64,000 nucleotides of DNA from Artocarpus heterophyllus (GCA_025403435.1 CM046354.1:17734424-17798423); one strand, 5' to 3'. Shown: positions 34,222-46,849, counted from the first letter of the stretch. The notes: generated by a model from the sequence alone, not told the origin. A program made the numbers and translations.

Positions 34222-35658
34222 AGCTTATTGCTAGTACCTAGCAATTAAAGCGATATTATTTTGAAATGAATTATTGAATATCTATATCATGAAAAATTAT
34301 TTAACTATAATTTGACTTATCTAACTAGATAAACTAACAAAACAAAAATTTTATTTGAACAATTTATATGGTATTTAACAAAATGTATATATGCCAAACT
34401 TAGTGCAAAAATAGATAATGTATAATTATGAAGTTTCATCCAAGAGTAAGAATAAAATTATCATGATGTTTTGCTTCAAATCACTCCTGCAGACAGCAAC
34501 ACTTCAAATTTATTTACGAGAACAATTAAAAAGCAGAAACATAAAATACAAATATTTACGAACTTTACAACTGTGTATAGTGTAATGTTTGGCTGCCTTA
34601 AGCTTTCTCCATAACCCATTTAATGTGCTTTAGGTCAGTAACTCCTAGACCAGTTGGCCTAAGGTACTAGGTGTTGAAGCACCCCTTAGAACTTACTTAC
34701 TCGAGCTAAAGAGGCTACGAAACCAAACTTTTCTAACTTTATTCATTAATTTATATAATTACACACTTTATTTATTTACAATCATTTTTTTTCTTTTATT
34801 CTGTTTTTTATTCTTTTTTTTTATTTAATTAGGTTATTGATTTTGAAAATATTGTTGCCTTCAATTGTTCATCTTTACAAAATAACAAAACTCAAATATT
34901 CATAGCTTTAACTTACCACCACAATTAAACATTATAGTGTATGTGTGAAAAGATTGGCTTACAAACACTTTGAAAAATAAACACTAAAAAATGTTAAATA
35001 AAACCAAAGTTTTGAGAGTCCATAAAATTAAATAATCCAAAGAATAGAAAAATAATATTACATTAATATGAAATTCAGAAATCAAAACAAAATAATAACA
35101 CATTAATTACTAAGAAACTATTATTTACAAAACATTTTTTTTATTTTTTAAATTTTATGACTCACAAAAAAAAAAAAACAAAATCTGGAGTGAAAATAAA
35201 AAGAATTATGGGCAAAAATCGAAAAATTTTAGCACAACACAACTTTGAAGCACAACCCTCTCATGCATAACTTTTAAGCACAACCCTCTCTCCCCAACCT
35301 AAAATATACATTATTCAAAATGAATAAAGAATGGTGAAAGCAGCAAAAATATTACCTGAATTAGCACAGCTGCAGAGATGATCTATAGCAGACTTAATAA
35401 GCAAAAACTAAAATAAACACACATTTTTTTGTTGAAATTTATTTGAAAATCCAAACCAATTGCATTTACAAAATTAAATTTATTAGAATGCATCTCGAGA
35501 GAAAACAATTTAACTCCTTAACTCAGCCATTCTGAACAAATTTAATTAATAGCCTTCATTTTAAATTTTCAAAACAAATTTCAATTTTTTTTTAGGAAAA
35601 TCAAAATAGCACACAACAACACAAAAGAGTATATCACAAAGAAGGGAAGGTAAAGATA
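34222..35658. other. Non-coding interior of the LARD-like element
   Basis: AT-rich with A- and T-runs (for example 34790-34830, 35128-35180). No protein domain was found on either strand. An untranslated 3' region in the element's own orientation. Confidence 0.6.
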
Positions 35659-36612
35659 TTACTTTGAAAGTGTTTTCCCATCGCTTGATCCTCTGACTTC
35701 AGCAAATCTTTCTTCAAACTCTAGTGGAAGACCGTCAAAGAGTGGCTTCCTCCCATAGTAAGTGTCAAAAGACATCACGTATGGGTCTTGTGTAAACATG
35801 CCCTCAAGATTGGCAAAATTTGAAACACTTCAACTCATGCAACTTAGACACATTTTATATTCTTGGTAAGTCCTTAAAAACAATGCTAGAGATAGTGGAG
35901 GAGGTGTTGGCCACATAGGATCTTGGTAAACATCGTCTTTGGTGAATTCTTGTGGCAACTGAGGTTGAGAATCTAAGAATAAGGGTGATGATTGTTCATG
36001 TTCTATAGCTAAGTCTTCATTCTCTTTCTTACATTCCTCTCCTAAAAGTTGTTCCTCAAAATAGGTGGGTTCTAAAGTTTCTTCAATTATTTCTTCCACA
36101 CCTAAAGAATTTTCTAATAATTCAAAAGAATATTCAAGCCTGTCAACTTCTATTTTGCTCATGGTTTCCATATATTTGTCTATAGTTTCTTCCAATGTTT
36201 CTAAGGTTTCTTCCAGATTCACCCTATTTGGGTCACTATATATTTCTTGCAATTCAAAATTTGACTCTAGAATTTTGGGTTGAGTTTCAGGCCAAGGTTC
36301 TGAAAAATTTGAATTGTTCTCCTAGATTAGATTGTTCCTAGAACTATTCAGTCTCCAATAATCATATTCGGTCATATCTTCTAACATATAATAGGCTTCG
36401 TCAACAGATAATTGGTAAAAAGCGGTGATACCATCTCCTCTCTCTACCCAATCTCTTGTTTCAAGACTTAACCCATATATGAAAATTTCTAAAAGATAAT
36501 CCTTAGAAAAACCATGGTGAGGATATTGATCTAGCAGGTCCTTAAATCTCCACCAAGCATTATAAAATGGTTCTAAGTGTTGTTGGGAAAAACTTAAAAT
36601 GAAATGTTGATG
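35659..36612 (-). pseudogene. Gag-like ORF of the LARD-like element, two stops
   Basis: On the minus strand one frame runs about 36612 to 35659. It begins with a gag signature (FSQQHLEPFYNAWWRFKDLL, QYPHHGFSKDYLLEIFIYGL, DEAYYMLEDMTEYDYW) seen in plant Ty3/gypsy gags. An acidic, Glu/Leu-rich region (EETLETLEETIDKY, ELLENSLGVEEIIEETLEP) and the tail SFDTYYGRKPLFDGLPLEF follow. In-frame stops are TAG at 36324-36322 and TGA at 35832-35830; without them it is ~315 codons. The upstream start is unclear because an A/T tract (36590-36680) precedes it. No nucleocapsid knuckle or protease. Persistence of a long frame suggests it was once translated. Confidence 0.7.
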
Positions 36613-37123
36613 AATTTCCCAAATAATTTTTTTTTGTTTTTAATTTTTTAAATTTTTTTTTTAATTTTTTAAAGAAAAAAAATTTCAAGCTGGATAATGC
36701 TCAATTAATTGGATTCCTGGATCATTGGGGGGTCATAGTGGGCACGCTTAGAATTCCCAACTTTCTTAGGCAAGCGTGTTAGCCTTATGGTCGTGGGATC
36801 GAATCCCAACGATAAGCCTTTTTGACAAAATCCAATAAATTTTACAACTACCCAAACTTGCAAAACAAAAGGCGGGATGCAAAGCTTTTCTTTATCCAAA
36901 ACGAATAAAGTAGTGAGTGAAAAGCATTCGTCTCCTATTTTTAAAATTTTTTTAATTTTTTTGTTTTCTTTTTTTTTTAAAATTTTAATTTTTTTTAATT
37001 TTTCTTAATAATAAACACACAAATTAAAAATGAAAATAACTAAAATAATATTTACAAAGGATGGGGATAGATTACTTACCTGTTTTCTCGTTTAATTCAG
37101 CAATTTGACAGAGCAATGGCACC
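36613..37123. other. Leader of the LARD-like element, with tRNA-like patch
   Basis: Contains T/A-runs (36628-36680, 36945-37005) around a more complex patch 36725-36818. That patch on the plus strand has GTGGG-ATCGAAT-CCCAA at 36793-36809, which fits a tRNA T-arm (4 of 5 stem pairs, 7-base loop) and the pol III B-box pattern GWTCRANNC. No good acceptor stem or A-box was found. It may be a tRNA-derived SINE head or chance. Confidence 0.3.
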
Positions 37124-37141
37124 TCCCCGGCAACGGCGCCA
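37124..37141 (-). other. Primer binding site (TGGCGCCGTTGCCGGGGA)
   Basis: This motif is the well-known primer site of plant Athila/Tat-type gypsy elements, complementary to a tRNA 3' end (usually given as tRNA-Asp). It lies three bases inside the 5' LTR and differs from the tRNA-iMet sites of the other elements here, so the helper is probably of the Athila/Tat group. Confidence 0.85.
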
Positions 37142-37144
37142 AAA

Positions 37145-39190
37145 TGTTTGGTAACGCCCAAAAAAAATGTTTATTCTTTTTAATAAACGGCAGACGTTTG
37201 TAGTATAGAAAAGTTGTCGTATCCATAGGGAGGTGAAAATTTGTAACTCAAGAGATTGTTAAAAACAAACGTTCAAAAAGGCAAGCGGTTTTTTAGAGCA
37301 AAGTGTAAAATGAAATAAATATTTTTGTGGTTTTTATTTTAATATTTAATTAAAAATTTTAAGCATAAAATTAAAACGGTAAAGCTTTGAGAATCCCTTA
37401 TATGTTTTGCAACTGATATGAAATTTTAACTCTAATTAATAATTATCTAAAGCATTTGATTTATTATATCTTTTCTCATTAATTGCAAGCACTTTTTACT
37501 AATTATATAGGTTAATCAAGAGCGACAATATAGCAAGCTATAATGCAGTAAGGGTTTTCCTATAAAATCTAGCAAAATAATCATCTCTCACTAATGATTT
37601 GGTGCACAAATTATGAAAATTAGAACCGTTGTCACTCAATTATAATTAACATAATTTTTAGATAGAAAAGATAATAACAAATCAAAATTAATATATTTTT
37701 ATGGAATAAATTATTACGTTAATTTCGGCAGCACCTCGACTTATTAATTGATTTAAGAATACACTATGCCATCCTCTGTCTACAATAAATCAAGAATAAC
37801 CAAGCATTTACTGTGCCAGTCTATGTCTATAATACAGCAGAAACTCAACTAAATAAACTAGCATGACTTTAGTATTATTAATATTAATTATGCAACACAA
37901 TTAAATTACATAAAGAAAGCATGACTGAATTTATGTAAAAATTGACAACATAACAACAGTAACAATAATTAACATAAAGATATAATTTATTCCACAAAAT
38001 GTAAGCATTACAAAACAGATATAAAGATAAAATCCATACCAGAGTACTACGCATATAAGATCATCTCTCTACCTCACCAGACTTTCTACACTAATTTAAG
38101 CATTATTTTATTATATATTAAAGGGGAAAAGGGAAAAATGGGAGAAGGGGAAAGGAGAGAACGAGCCAAATGGCCCGAAGGGGTGTTTGAAATGAGGGGG
38201 GAATGCCCCCTATTTATAGTGAAAACATTTCACTATTTCAGATTTTTTTATTATTATTTTTTCCTTTTCTTTTCTTTTCTTCGGTAGGAGCAGGCCCAAC
38301 TTGCATTGAGAATCTCGTGTTTGAATTTTTTTATTTTTCTTCTTTTCCCGTGCTAAGATCTGCTTTTCATTGTGCGTTTTAACCTTCGGGATCCTGTGTG
38401 ACACAGACCAGACCAGCACGGAACAGACACGATCTGAACTGTTCAAAAAGAGATCCAATGGCTGTCAGACACAGGTGAGATGGGCCCAGGTGGAACCAAT
38501 GAGACCGAGGGTGAATATCGTTAGATTGGTCTTCGTCATCTCATCGAACGGTTGAGAGAACGGTTGCTTGAGAACTGGCCCGCACAGGATTCGAAGCTGT
38601 CTGCGATTCCCCTCTGACGCGTTTGCAGCTTGTCTGCACGTAAATCACACGCGCCAATCGTTCTTCGATACGTGGACTGTACCTTGAGATTTCACTGACG
38701 CACCACATGATGCATTCACATGCGTCACTTTCTCGGATGGCTGAGATCAATCTGTCAGTTGATCCGGTGGTCCTTGTTACGCCACGTGTCCCTCCAAATA
38801 TTTTAAGGATTTTTTTATGCGTTTGATGTCTGATTTTGTCCCTTTTTGTGTCATTTTGCTCCGTTTTTCCACCAGATTTCAAATCTAAAAATCACAAACA
38901 CACTAATATTAATTATTTTACAAACATAATATTTACAAAAATGTTAAAAATATTTATTTTACATTAACACACACAAAAATAAATAAAAACTCATAAAATT
39001 TCCAGTCCCTTACGGTTTGACATAGATATAATTTTTATGACTTGAAAATATTTTTAGAAATTACTAAAAATATAATAAAACATATTTACAAACTTAAAAC
39101 ACACTATCAAACACTCTAAAACTCAAAATAAAATAACCGTATTACTTTTACGGTTTTGACTATTTACAGACTCGATACTTATTTAACACA
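37145..39190 (-). repeat. 5' LTR of the LARD-like element, truncated
   Basis: Copy of 31824-34211 that stops at 39190 (TTATTTAACACA), losing the final ~0.2 kb (the U3 start in element orientation). TATA box at 38219-38210. One 141-bp unit instead of two. Confidence 0.85.
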
Positions 39191-39560
39191 CCATCGATTA
39201 GTAGAAGAATCGAGTAGGTGATTTGATTTACAAAGAAATCAAGGCATGTATAACTTTAACTTTCTCTTTATTTTTGGACTGTGGTTGTAAATTAATATTG
39301 TCAGTACTATGTGTGTGCATAAGATGTGAGTCGGTGGGACTTATTCTCGTTTCTCCTTATTTCTTTATTATTATTTCCTTATTGTTTATTTTGTTATTCT
39401 TATGTGTTTAATTATTATAATTTCTCGCTTTAAAAAGATTTTAAAATTAGCACATTTTCATAAATAATTTCTTAATTCTTAAACTCATGTTTTAACTAAA
39501 TTTCTACGTAATTAACTTAATAAAACCACCACGTCACCTCCCATACTCCGAGGCGTGACA
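39191..39560 (+). repeat. Tail of gypsy-1-family LTR leading into copy 3
   Basis: Matches 7751-8119 and ends AGGCGTGACA at 39560, followed as in copy 1 by TGACTTTCAG. The junction with the LARD LTR at 39190/39191 shares only AC with both parents, consistent with a deletion joined end to end. Confidence 0.85.
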
Positions 39561-42500
39561 TGACTTTCAGTAATAGAGAAAAGATTAATTCATATTGCCA
39601 AAATATGATCTCTAAGTGTATGACATAGGCATGTGATATATATTATATAAATAACTTTGGCTTGCAATAAAATTTAATTTTACATTGTATGACTTGTAGT
39701 ATTACATTTGATGTATCCATTAGTAATGCAATAAGAAATTCTCCTAGTTAAACCTAGTAGATTTTAAGCCATGCATGCACCAAGATACAAGACAAAACAC
39801 ATGCGATTGCTTAAGCCTCGAGGTCCAGCATGGGCCAACCCTTTTGACCCTAGGCTCACGACGGGCCTAGGCTGGGCATAAGAGAAAACCCTTAGCCTAA
39901 ATTTGGCTAAAGCCCTAGCATTTGAAGGGCCGTGTTGTTTCGGGCCTACACCCAGGCCTGTAAGATTGTACTTTATAATTTTAAATTTTAAATTTTTATT
40001 TATTTTTAAAAAGTTTTAAATAAAAAATTAATAAGCATTGCATTATGAGACTACTAAGTGTAAAGAAAGATTTGTAAATATTATATAGAGTATTAAAAAA
40101 ACAAATTTTTTATTTTTTTCAACATGTAACTAGTGTAAAATTATATTTTAAACTCGTGATACATGTATGAAAATAATAAGTATAGTCAAAAATCAAAAAT
40201 TACATAAATAAGTATCTGCCTTAGTGATTGAAAATTTATATTTCTTTTAAAGGTTTAAAATTCAAATATTAAAGAAGGTAAAATAGGTGTATTTTTTAAA
40301 CCAATAAAAGGCCTTTGGTGTGCCAGGGCCAGGCTAGGCCCTGCATTATAGAAGGCAGAGCCAGGTGATCTCTACTTCAGCCATGTAATAAAATACAACA
40401 ACTTAAAGGGTTAACTTTTAAAACTTTTGCATGTGTTCTCTATTTGAAAGGAGAACTAGGCATAATACTACTCATAGGCATCATTAACCAATACTAAATT
40501 TTCTTTTTTGCCTCCTTTCGTTTCTTGTTTTTTTAATCCACTTTGTCAATAACGTTTTCACCAAAATACAAACATAAATTGTTATCATCACTGAAAAACA
40601 TATCCTAATCTAATCTTATCCTTTTGTTTATCCTCCCTCTCTTTTCTTGTCACTTCTCTCCTTCCCTTCCATCTCTCCCTCTCCTTCTTCTTTATTCCCC
40701 TATATAACAACCCTATTAATGTACCAATTACTAAAACTATGTTATCTTATACTTGTATATATTTTAGCATAATTACTTAGATTTACAAAGTAATTTTTTA
40801 AATCATAACAATAATTAGTTTAAAACAGTTTCTTTTAAACCATTTCTTAAATTAAAATAAATCCTTTTTAAACCATTTCTAAATTTAATATCATTGTTAA
40901 CTTTCTTATTAGAACTTAGTATATTTGTTACAACATAATAAAGTAACTGTTGCAACATATTATTCATAAAATTTTCTAGACTAGGATTGTATGACTACAA
41001 CCTTAGTCTCCTAAGTATATTTACATAAAACTAATTAAACATAATAATTTCTAATAAACATGCCACAAAAGATTTATTTGCTTAAGCAATATCTATTCTC
41101 ATTTCTACCCTTCATTTGCTACTCACTATTATCAATCAAGTGTTGCTGGAAGGTTTTTTACCTAATCATTTCTACCCTTCATTTGCTACTCACTATCGTA
41201 AATGATACTCTCAAAATATAATTGAAAACATTTAATGAATCATGTATAAGTCGATTATGCTTTCTTCTGAACATATCTTATCATATTTAATGGGCCCAAG
41301 CATTCATAGCAGTTGTATACGATCATTGTGAGGTTAAGATTCACAAGGTCTCCAACGACTCTAACATCATAAACTTAACTTAAGTCCTCCTTATAGGTCG
41401 AGAGGTTGGTATGGCACTGTTAACTTATCTTGTTTTATTTATTTCACTTAGCATATTATGTGTATGCAGCATGATACTACATAATATCAAATATTGTATA
41501 TAACAAATATGCTTGACTTAAAGGGAGTATACAATATACTTTAATACTACATACATCACATATGGTGTATGACATAATCGTGGCATGCCATAACCTAATA
41601 TGACATATCATACCATGGCGTGTCATAACATAGCATAATATAACACAACATATTATGACACAATATAAATAGTATGACGTGGTATACCATAGTATAACAT
41701 AGCATAAGCATGGCATGATATAGCATAACATTAAGCATGCATTTCATATTTTGCATAAAGCATATAAAAACATATAAAAACCATACTTTTTTACGATGAA
41801 GGTGAGATTCTTACTTACGTGATTCTTACTTATGTGGTTTCCAGAAAATAGAATCTGCTATCTCGTCGGGTTCCTGTTTACTCACACTTAGGTTTTGTGG
41901 AAAAGCACCCAAATGAGTGTATGAGCTTAACTTGTTCTATGCTAATTAATTTAGCATTTTGTAAAAAGAAAATTAAATTCCTTCCTAAAAGAATTTTCTT
42001 TTATTATCGGAATACTTGACTATTTGGGTAGTTAAAATGATTAATTAAGTTAAATCCTTATAACTTAGAATTTTGCTTCTTAATTTCCTTTAATTGATCA
42101 TGCTAATGTAAATAATTAATGTATTAATTATGTAATTAATTAATTATTTTCTTCTAATAACTTAGCTTGATAATCGTCCCATTCTATTTATGTTGGGATA
42201 ATATTTATACAAAAGGTCCATTTGAATATGAATAGTGACATTAGGCCCATAAGCCCATATCTAGTTACTCTTCATTTCAATAGGCCAATATAGCCCACCA
42301 ACACTAGAGGTGTTCTACAGTGTTTTGAATATTGAGCCGAGAGGGATTTTGGTCCCAAAAGAGTCTTTAGATGTGAAAGGTGTTGGGCTCATAATTTGGC
42401 AGTCTAATATGGTGGGTTTTCCATGAATCTTGTTCAAGAAAAACTATTTGAAAAATCCTTATAGTTGTCTAAGAATACTCGTGTATTGTATATAAAATTT

Positions 42501-43438
42501 CGTGTCAAAAATCAAATATTTAAATAGAGCCTGAATTTGAAAAAACTATGAGCTATGGACTCATATAATCTTTTGAGTTCTACAATTCCTTTTTTGGTCG
42601 TAAAATATAATTCTTCTACGAAGCAAGAGTTTTTGCCAAAATCTAGTATTGTAGAGGCACTTTTATAGTAATTTTGTACACCATCTAATAAATGTATGTT
42701 AGACACATTTTTCGTAAAAATTTTCTTCATGAAAGTTTCTCATTTTTACAAGTTCTAGAACTTTTGTGTTTTTCAAAATCTTGTTTTTTGTTTGTAACAT
42801 ATTTGCATTTAGTGATTTATCAAAATTTACTGAATTAAATAGCTTTCTATAAAAAGTTTTTACTGCTTTTCAAAATCTATTTTAAACTTCCTTTTAGAGG
42901 CAAAATCTTAAAAAAATTTCTTCATGAAAGTTTTTTGTTTCGTTAAGATCTAACATTTTTATGTTTAACAAAAATTGTGGTTCGGACTTTCCTATGATTT
43001 TTTTTGCTAAAACAAAAAACTGCATCGTTTTTTAAACTTAAACTAAAATCTGCATAATATGCTATTTTAGTGGCAGAATCATAAAAAGTCTTCTTCATGA
43101 AATTCTTTGTTTTATTGACAGCTAAAATTTAATGTTTTTGTAAAAATTGTGATTCTGTCTTTAAAAGGCTCGTTTTTACAAAAAACTTTGGCTGCCTTAA
43201 ATTAAAATAATTTTTGCCCAGTTTTTTTTTAAAAAAATTAAGAACTCCATCTTAGAGTTGGAATCTCAGGAATACTCAGTCATGAACATTTGTTCAAAAT
43301 TGACTCATAAAGGGCTTGTTCTTGGACTTAAAAGGTGCAAGAAATTTGTGTTCCTCAGAACCTATTCTAAAACTCATTCATACATATGTTGACCATCATA
43401 AATATCAACCAACACAATCATAACTTTAAACACATTCA
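39561..43438. repeat. Large duplicated segment, copy 3, left part
   Basis: Follows copy 1 from 8120 to about 11970, with the hAT-like patch (39833-40375), CATGACATA tract (41563-41765, plus a duplicated GATTCTTACTTA near 41810) and CTTCATGAAA units. It ends with ATTCA (43434-43438), the target duplicated by the copia insertion. No genes seen. Confidence 0.85.
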
Positions 43439-44877
43439 TGTTAGACATGTATGCCATAAGGAGTAAAAATGTAATACGATTTTGGTGACATTTTTATCAC
43501 TAAAGAATTTATTCTTTTATATATACCAAATCTTGTCCTCTTCATGTTCATATTTGTTGAATGTATGATAAGCAAATAGTAGTCTGAGACTGTCAGTCTA
43601 AACCTTAAGAATTGGGCATATGATGGACTGATTATGCGGAAGACACGATTCTTAAGGTGACGGTCTAAAACATATGATCCGCAATCGAGGGAATAAAGTT
43701 GGGCGCTTTACTCATGTAAAGATTGTTATGTTGTCTATATCCCTTTTGAGAGATGGTTTGTCTTGACCATTGGAGTTGGACTCCGGGAATAGAAACATTG
43801 GCGTGTTGTCATAAGTGACGATGTGTTGGATCGAGACATAAAGTAAATTGGTTTGGATTAATAATTCTGTCTTGGCAAATTGATTCACTTTAGACAGTCA
43901 TTTGTATTGTATCTTAATCTTGAGATGAATAGTGGGCCCGTTGTCTCGACTTGTGTCTTTTGATGTACCAATGGGTGACTCCCACATCTCTATAGTGGTA
44001 TGCATGCTGGTACGTTGGAGGCATGACTCTTGATAGCGTAGACTTGTTATTCATAGATATGGAATCCATAGCTCCTCTTTAGGAGTAATGATATCCTCTT
44101 ATATGCGTTGTCCTGTAATTGAAAAACTGGAGCGCTCAACCATTTAGATACATAGGTGTAGCGGAATGGTATACTATCTTTGGATGGTAAGTTTTCTAAT
44201 GGTGAGACAATGGAACGTAAGATAAAAATAATTGAGAAGGTAAGACAGAACTTGTCCTTAAGCCGAATATGGATGATCATATGGGGATGTGATACACTAT
44301 GATATGTCATGGAGGCTTAGCTACACGAGCTTCGTAATTCTATAAAGTTTGAGAGTGCAACTCCAAGCTTTTAGTGGAGTAGCGTTGGAGTTGATAATTA
44401 TGAAATGTCTATCTGGGATATTGGATTTCATAATTATCATGAGCTTGAACTTTATAGGTCCACTTTGGTCCCCTTTGCTAGCTCACAAAATCCTGTAACG
44501 ACACAGCGTGCTTTTCCAATAATTGGTGACTTATGTCAGATTTATCAGATTGGTTCAAAATTTGTAAGAATCAAATAATTCATGTCTGTTTATCGGTTGA
44601 ATTAATTTTGTAAGAAATTAGTTCAAGATAAACTTGATGAATTATTATGATCAGATAATTCTTCTCTGTTTATCAGTTGTTTTAATTTTGGACAAATTAG
44701 AACAAGATAAACTTGTAGAATTATTGTGAATTGATTTATTTTCTTAGAGATTATCTTGATCAAGCTTTTTTTGACTAGATAACTTCTCTATTGGGTTATT
44801 TGAATCAAAACTGGGACTTTATCCTTTAGAATCTTGGATGGAAAATAAAAGATTCGCAGAGATTTTTTCTCGGGAGT

Positions 44878-44929
44878 TCGGCCTGCCGGATGACATGTTC
44901 AGCCTGCCGATCAGAATGTTCAGCATGCC
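44878..44929 (-). repeat. Palindrome array in copia 5' LTR
   Basis: TCGGCCTGCC, TCAGCCTGCC and TCAGCATGCC at 44878, 44899 and 44920 with exact 21-base steps, just upstream of the TATA box. The 3' LTR has the equivalent at 52416, 52437 and 52458. Confidence 0.85.
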
Positions 44930-45049
44930 GATCAGCGGAAGGTAAGATTACGTATTTTCACGTGAATCTTATCAGGTATTGATTCGAACTTGATTCTGTT
45001 TCGAGTTTTTGAGACCTAATCTGATATGGACTGACCCCAGGACCAATAG

Positions 45050-45059
45050 CTATAAAAAG
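45050..45059 (+). promoter_or_regulatory. TATA box of copia LTR
   Basis: CTATAAAAAG preceded by CCAATAG and followed by GGAGTGAG; the repeat in the 3' LTR is at 52588-52597. Position and orientation fit the element's promoter. Confidence 0.75.
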
Positions 45060-45462
45060 GGAGTGAGTCTCATGATTTACTCAGATCAATAGAGATCAAT
45101 TTGAGAGATTAAGAGTGATACTCTTCTAGTGAGCATCTGAAAACTCCCTGAGAGCTTTTGTTCACAAATCACGAACACTAGCTTTGGGTTCTCTCTATTG
45201 GTTGGAAGGAGAGTCACCGGTGGAAGAGCTATACGTGTGAGCCCACACTCACTCCAGTTGTGGATAGAGAATAGCAAAAAAGACCAGTTGGTTGAGGCTC
45301 TTCTGGAACGTTACTTCTCTACACAGGTTGCAGAGGTTCTTTGACACACTGAGGTTAGTAAGATCTGTTTAATTTATACATATAACATGTCAAACTTGTG
45401 TTTTGGAAATTACTCTGATGAAAAATTTTTAAAATTCCACAGCGCACTTTGTTTCCAACAAT

Positions 45463-45473
45463 TGGTATCAGAG
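45463..45473 (+). other. Primer binding site of copia element
   Basis: TGGTATCAGAG two bases after the 5' LTR, complementary to initiator methionine tRNA. Confidence 0.9.
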
Positions 45474-45997
45474 ACGAGGTTTTTACATAAATTAGCAAGT
45501 TTGTGATCATGTTATATGCATAAATTTTATGATCTTAATCTCTTCTATGCTTGAATTGAATTTTATAGAGAGATGACACTCTAGGTTTCTATATAATATA
45601 TATGTTGTCATGGATTATATGGTGAATGTGTATTGATTAATTATGGTTGATTAAATCATTGTTTAATTATTTATTAATTAATTAATACCGGTTATGGTTC
45701 GTTAGAGGTTAGAATGTGTATCTAGGTTTTTCATGTAATTAGATGGCGGACTATCATCTTCGTCTAGGAATTGTTATTTAATTTTTAATTTGTAAGAATT
45801 TTTGTAATTAAATAATTATTCGGAGAAGATGGAACGAGAAGTCAGATCTTAAAGATTGATGATGGCGCCTCCAGGTATTTCCTGAGTCTCTAATTTTATG
45901 TTTTTGAATTGTTGAAAATAAAATTGATGAATTGCATTAAAATTGTATTTTCTGGAAAGAACGTGTTCTGCTCGGTCGGCATGCAAGACCTCACAGT

Positions 45998-46154
45998 TCG
46001 ACAGGCCGAAGGTCACAGATCGGTAGGCCGGACGTGTGGTCCGGCAGGCCGACAGTGGGGCAGAAATCTTGGTGCTCTACTGGCAGGCCAAACTTTCACG
46101 TTCGGCAAGCCGAACTTCCATGATCAGCAGGCCGATCACCCAGATTGGCCTGCC
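45998..46154 (+). repeat. 22-bp-phased palindrome array in copia leader
   Basis: Motif starts 45998 (TCGACAGGCC), 46020 (TCGGTAGGCC), 46041 (CCGGCAGGCC), 46080 (CTGGCAGGCC), 46102 (TCGGCAAGCC), 46124 (TCAGCAGGCC); steps 22, 21, 39, 22, 22. A unit in reverse orientation (TTGGCCTGCC) starts at 46145. A slot near 46060 is empty. Confidence 0.88.
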
Positions 46155-46645
46155 GACCGAGAGCTGCCAAGTGTCCAGAAAAGGTGTAATTTTTTCGGTG
46201 CAGTTTTAATTTTATTTTTGGAACAATTCTGAGAAACATTAAATTTGGATATGACCGGAAATATGAAGTATTCAATTCATACGGGATTGAAGACTTGAAG
46301 ATGGATATTACATGAAGAAGGATACAACTTGAGGATTCAAGGATGAAGAATCCATAAATGTCTCGATTATTCTCTTGTAATCTTAGTTTTCTATTCTCTA
46401 GGGTGGAACTATAATATTACGGTTATTATTATTTTGATTGTAGCTTTGCTTGATTGCTTTGCTTGTCTGCATTATAATATGATTTACCATGTATATTGAT
46501 AACATGTCATATAGGATAGGGAGTGCCGCTCATATTAAAATTGTTCATGCATGATTTTAAAATAAAACCTTGACTTCAAAAGATTGAGTGGGAGAAGGTT
46601 TTCGAAGAGAGGACCTAAGGCCTTCATCGTTGGTCCATAGGAAGA

Positions 46646-46849
46646 ACATGGTCGTCCCGACCCCTAGGAAGGGATTTCCATCATGTACCAGATTGGATCT
46701 CTGAAAGGATAAGGTATTTTAGTATGATTTATGGTTGCACACCCCTAGGTGGTGATTATAAATCATGGATAAAATATTAAAACGGTGGTTATACACTCAG
46801 GTTAATTTTATTATTAACCTCCCCTAGGAGCTCTGTTAATAAAATTAAT
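46646..46849 (+). other. Predicted hairpins presenting CCCCTAGG loops
   Basis: Three consecutive inverted repeats each enclose CCCCTAGG. ACATGG (46646-46651) with CCATCATGT (46678-46686); ATGATTTAT (46724-46732) with ATAAATCAT (46758-46766), a perfect 9-bp stem; TTAATTTTATTATTAAC (46802-46818) with GTTAATAAAATTAAT (46835-46849), with a 3-base bulge. A fourth CCCCTAGGAGC at 46953 has only a short GAATT/AATTC stem. Confidence 0.55.

Larger units (their letters stand above)
31824..39190 (-). mobile_element. Non-autonomous gypsy-type element (LARD-like) with gag-only ORF
   Basis: Two direct LTRs (31824-34211 and 37145-39190) flank a ~2.9-kb interior. On the minus strand the order is 5' LTR, primer site TGGCGCCGTTGCCGGGGA at 37141-37124, a gag-like frame, and a polypurine tract GGTTGGGGGG next to the 3' LTR. 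No protease, RT or integrase is present, so it must be moved by a helper. Large LTRs with a short non-coding or gag-only interior fit the LARD class. The right end of its 5' LTR is missing about 0.2 kb, where it meets the gypsy LTR tail at 39191. It sits inside the gypsy-2 polyprotein. Confidence 0.85.
43439..45460 (+). repeat. 5' LTR of copia element
   Basis: 2.02 kb, TG..CA ends. By eye it differs from the 3' LTR at only a few positions per 60 bases, plus small indels. TATA box at 45050-45059. Three GC-rich motif units lie at 44878, 44899 and 44920, 21 bases apart. Confidence 0.93.

Noticed and set aside
35830..36252. 140-codon frame as an independent plant gene
   Set aside because: It is in frame with gag motifs upstream and with a tail downstream, and lies between PBS and PPT, so it is part of the LARD-like gag frame.
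43439..45460. Minus frames 44047-44310 and 51586-51849 as a conserved protein
   Set aside because: Same position in both copia LTRs; conservation is that of the LTR itself.
45909..46232. 107-codon plus-strand frame in the copia leader
   Set aside because: Spans the palindrome array, no known domain, precedes the true gag start at 47126.
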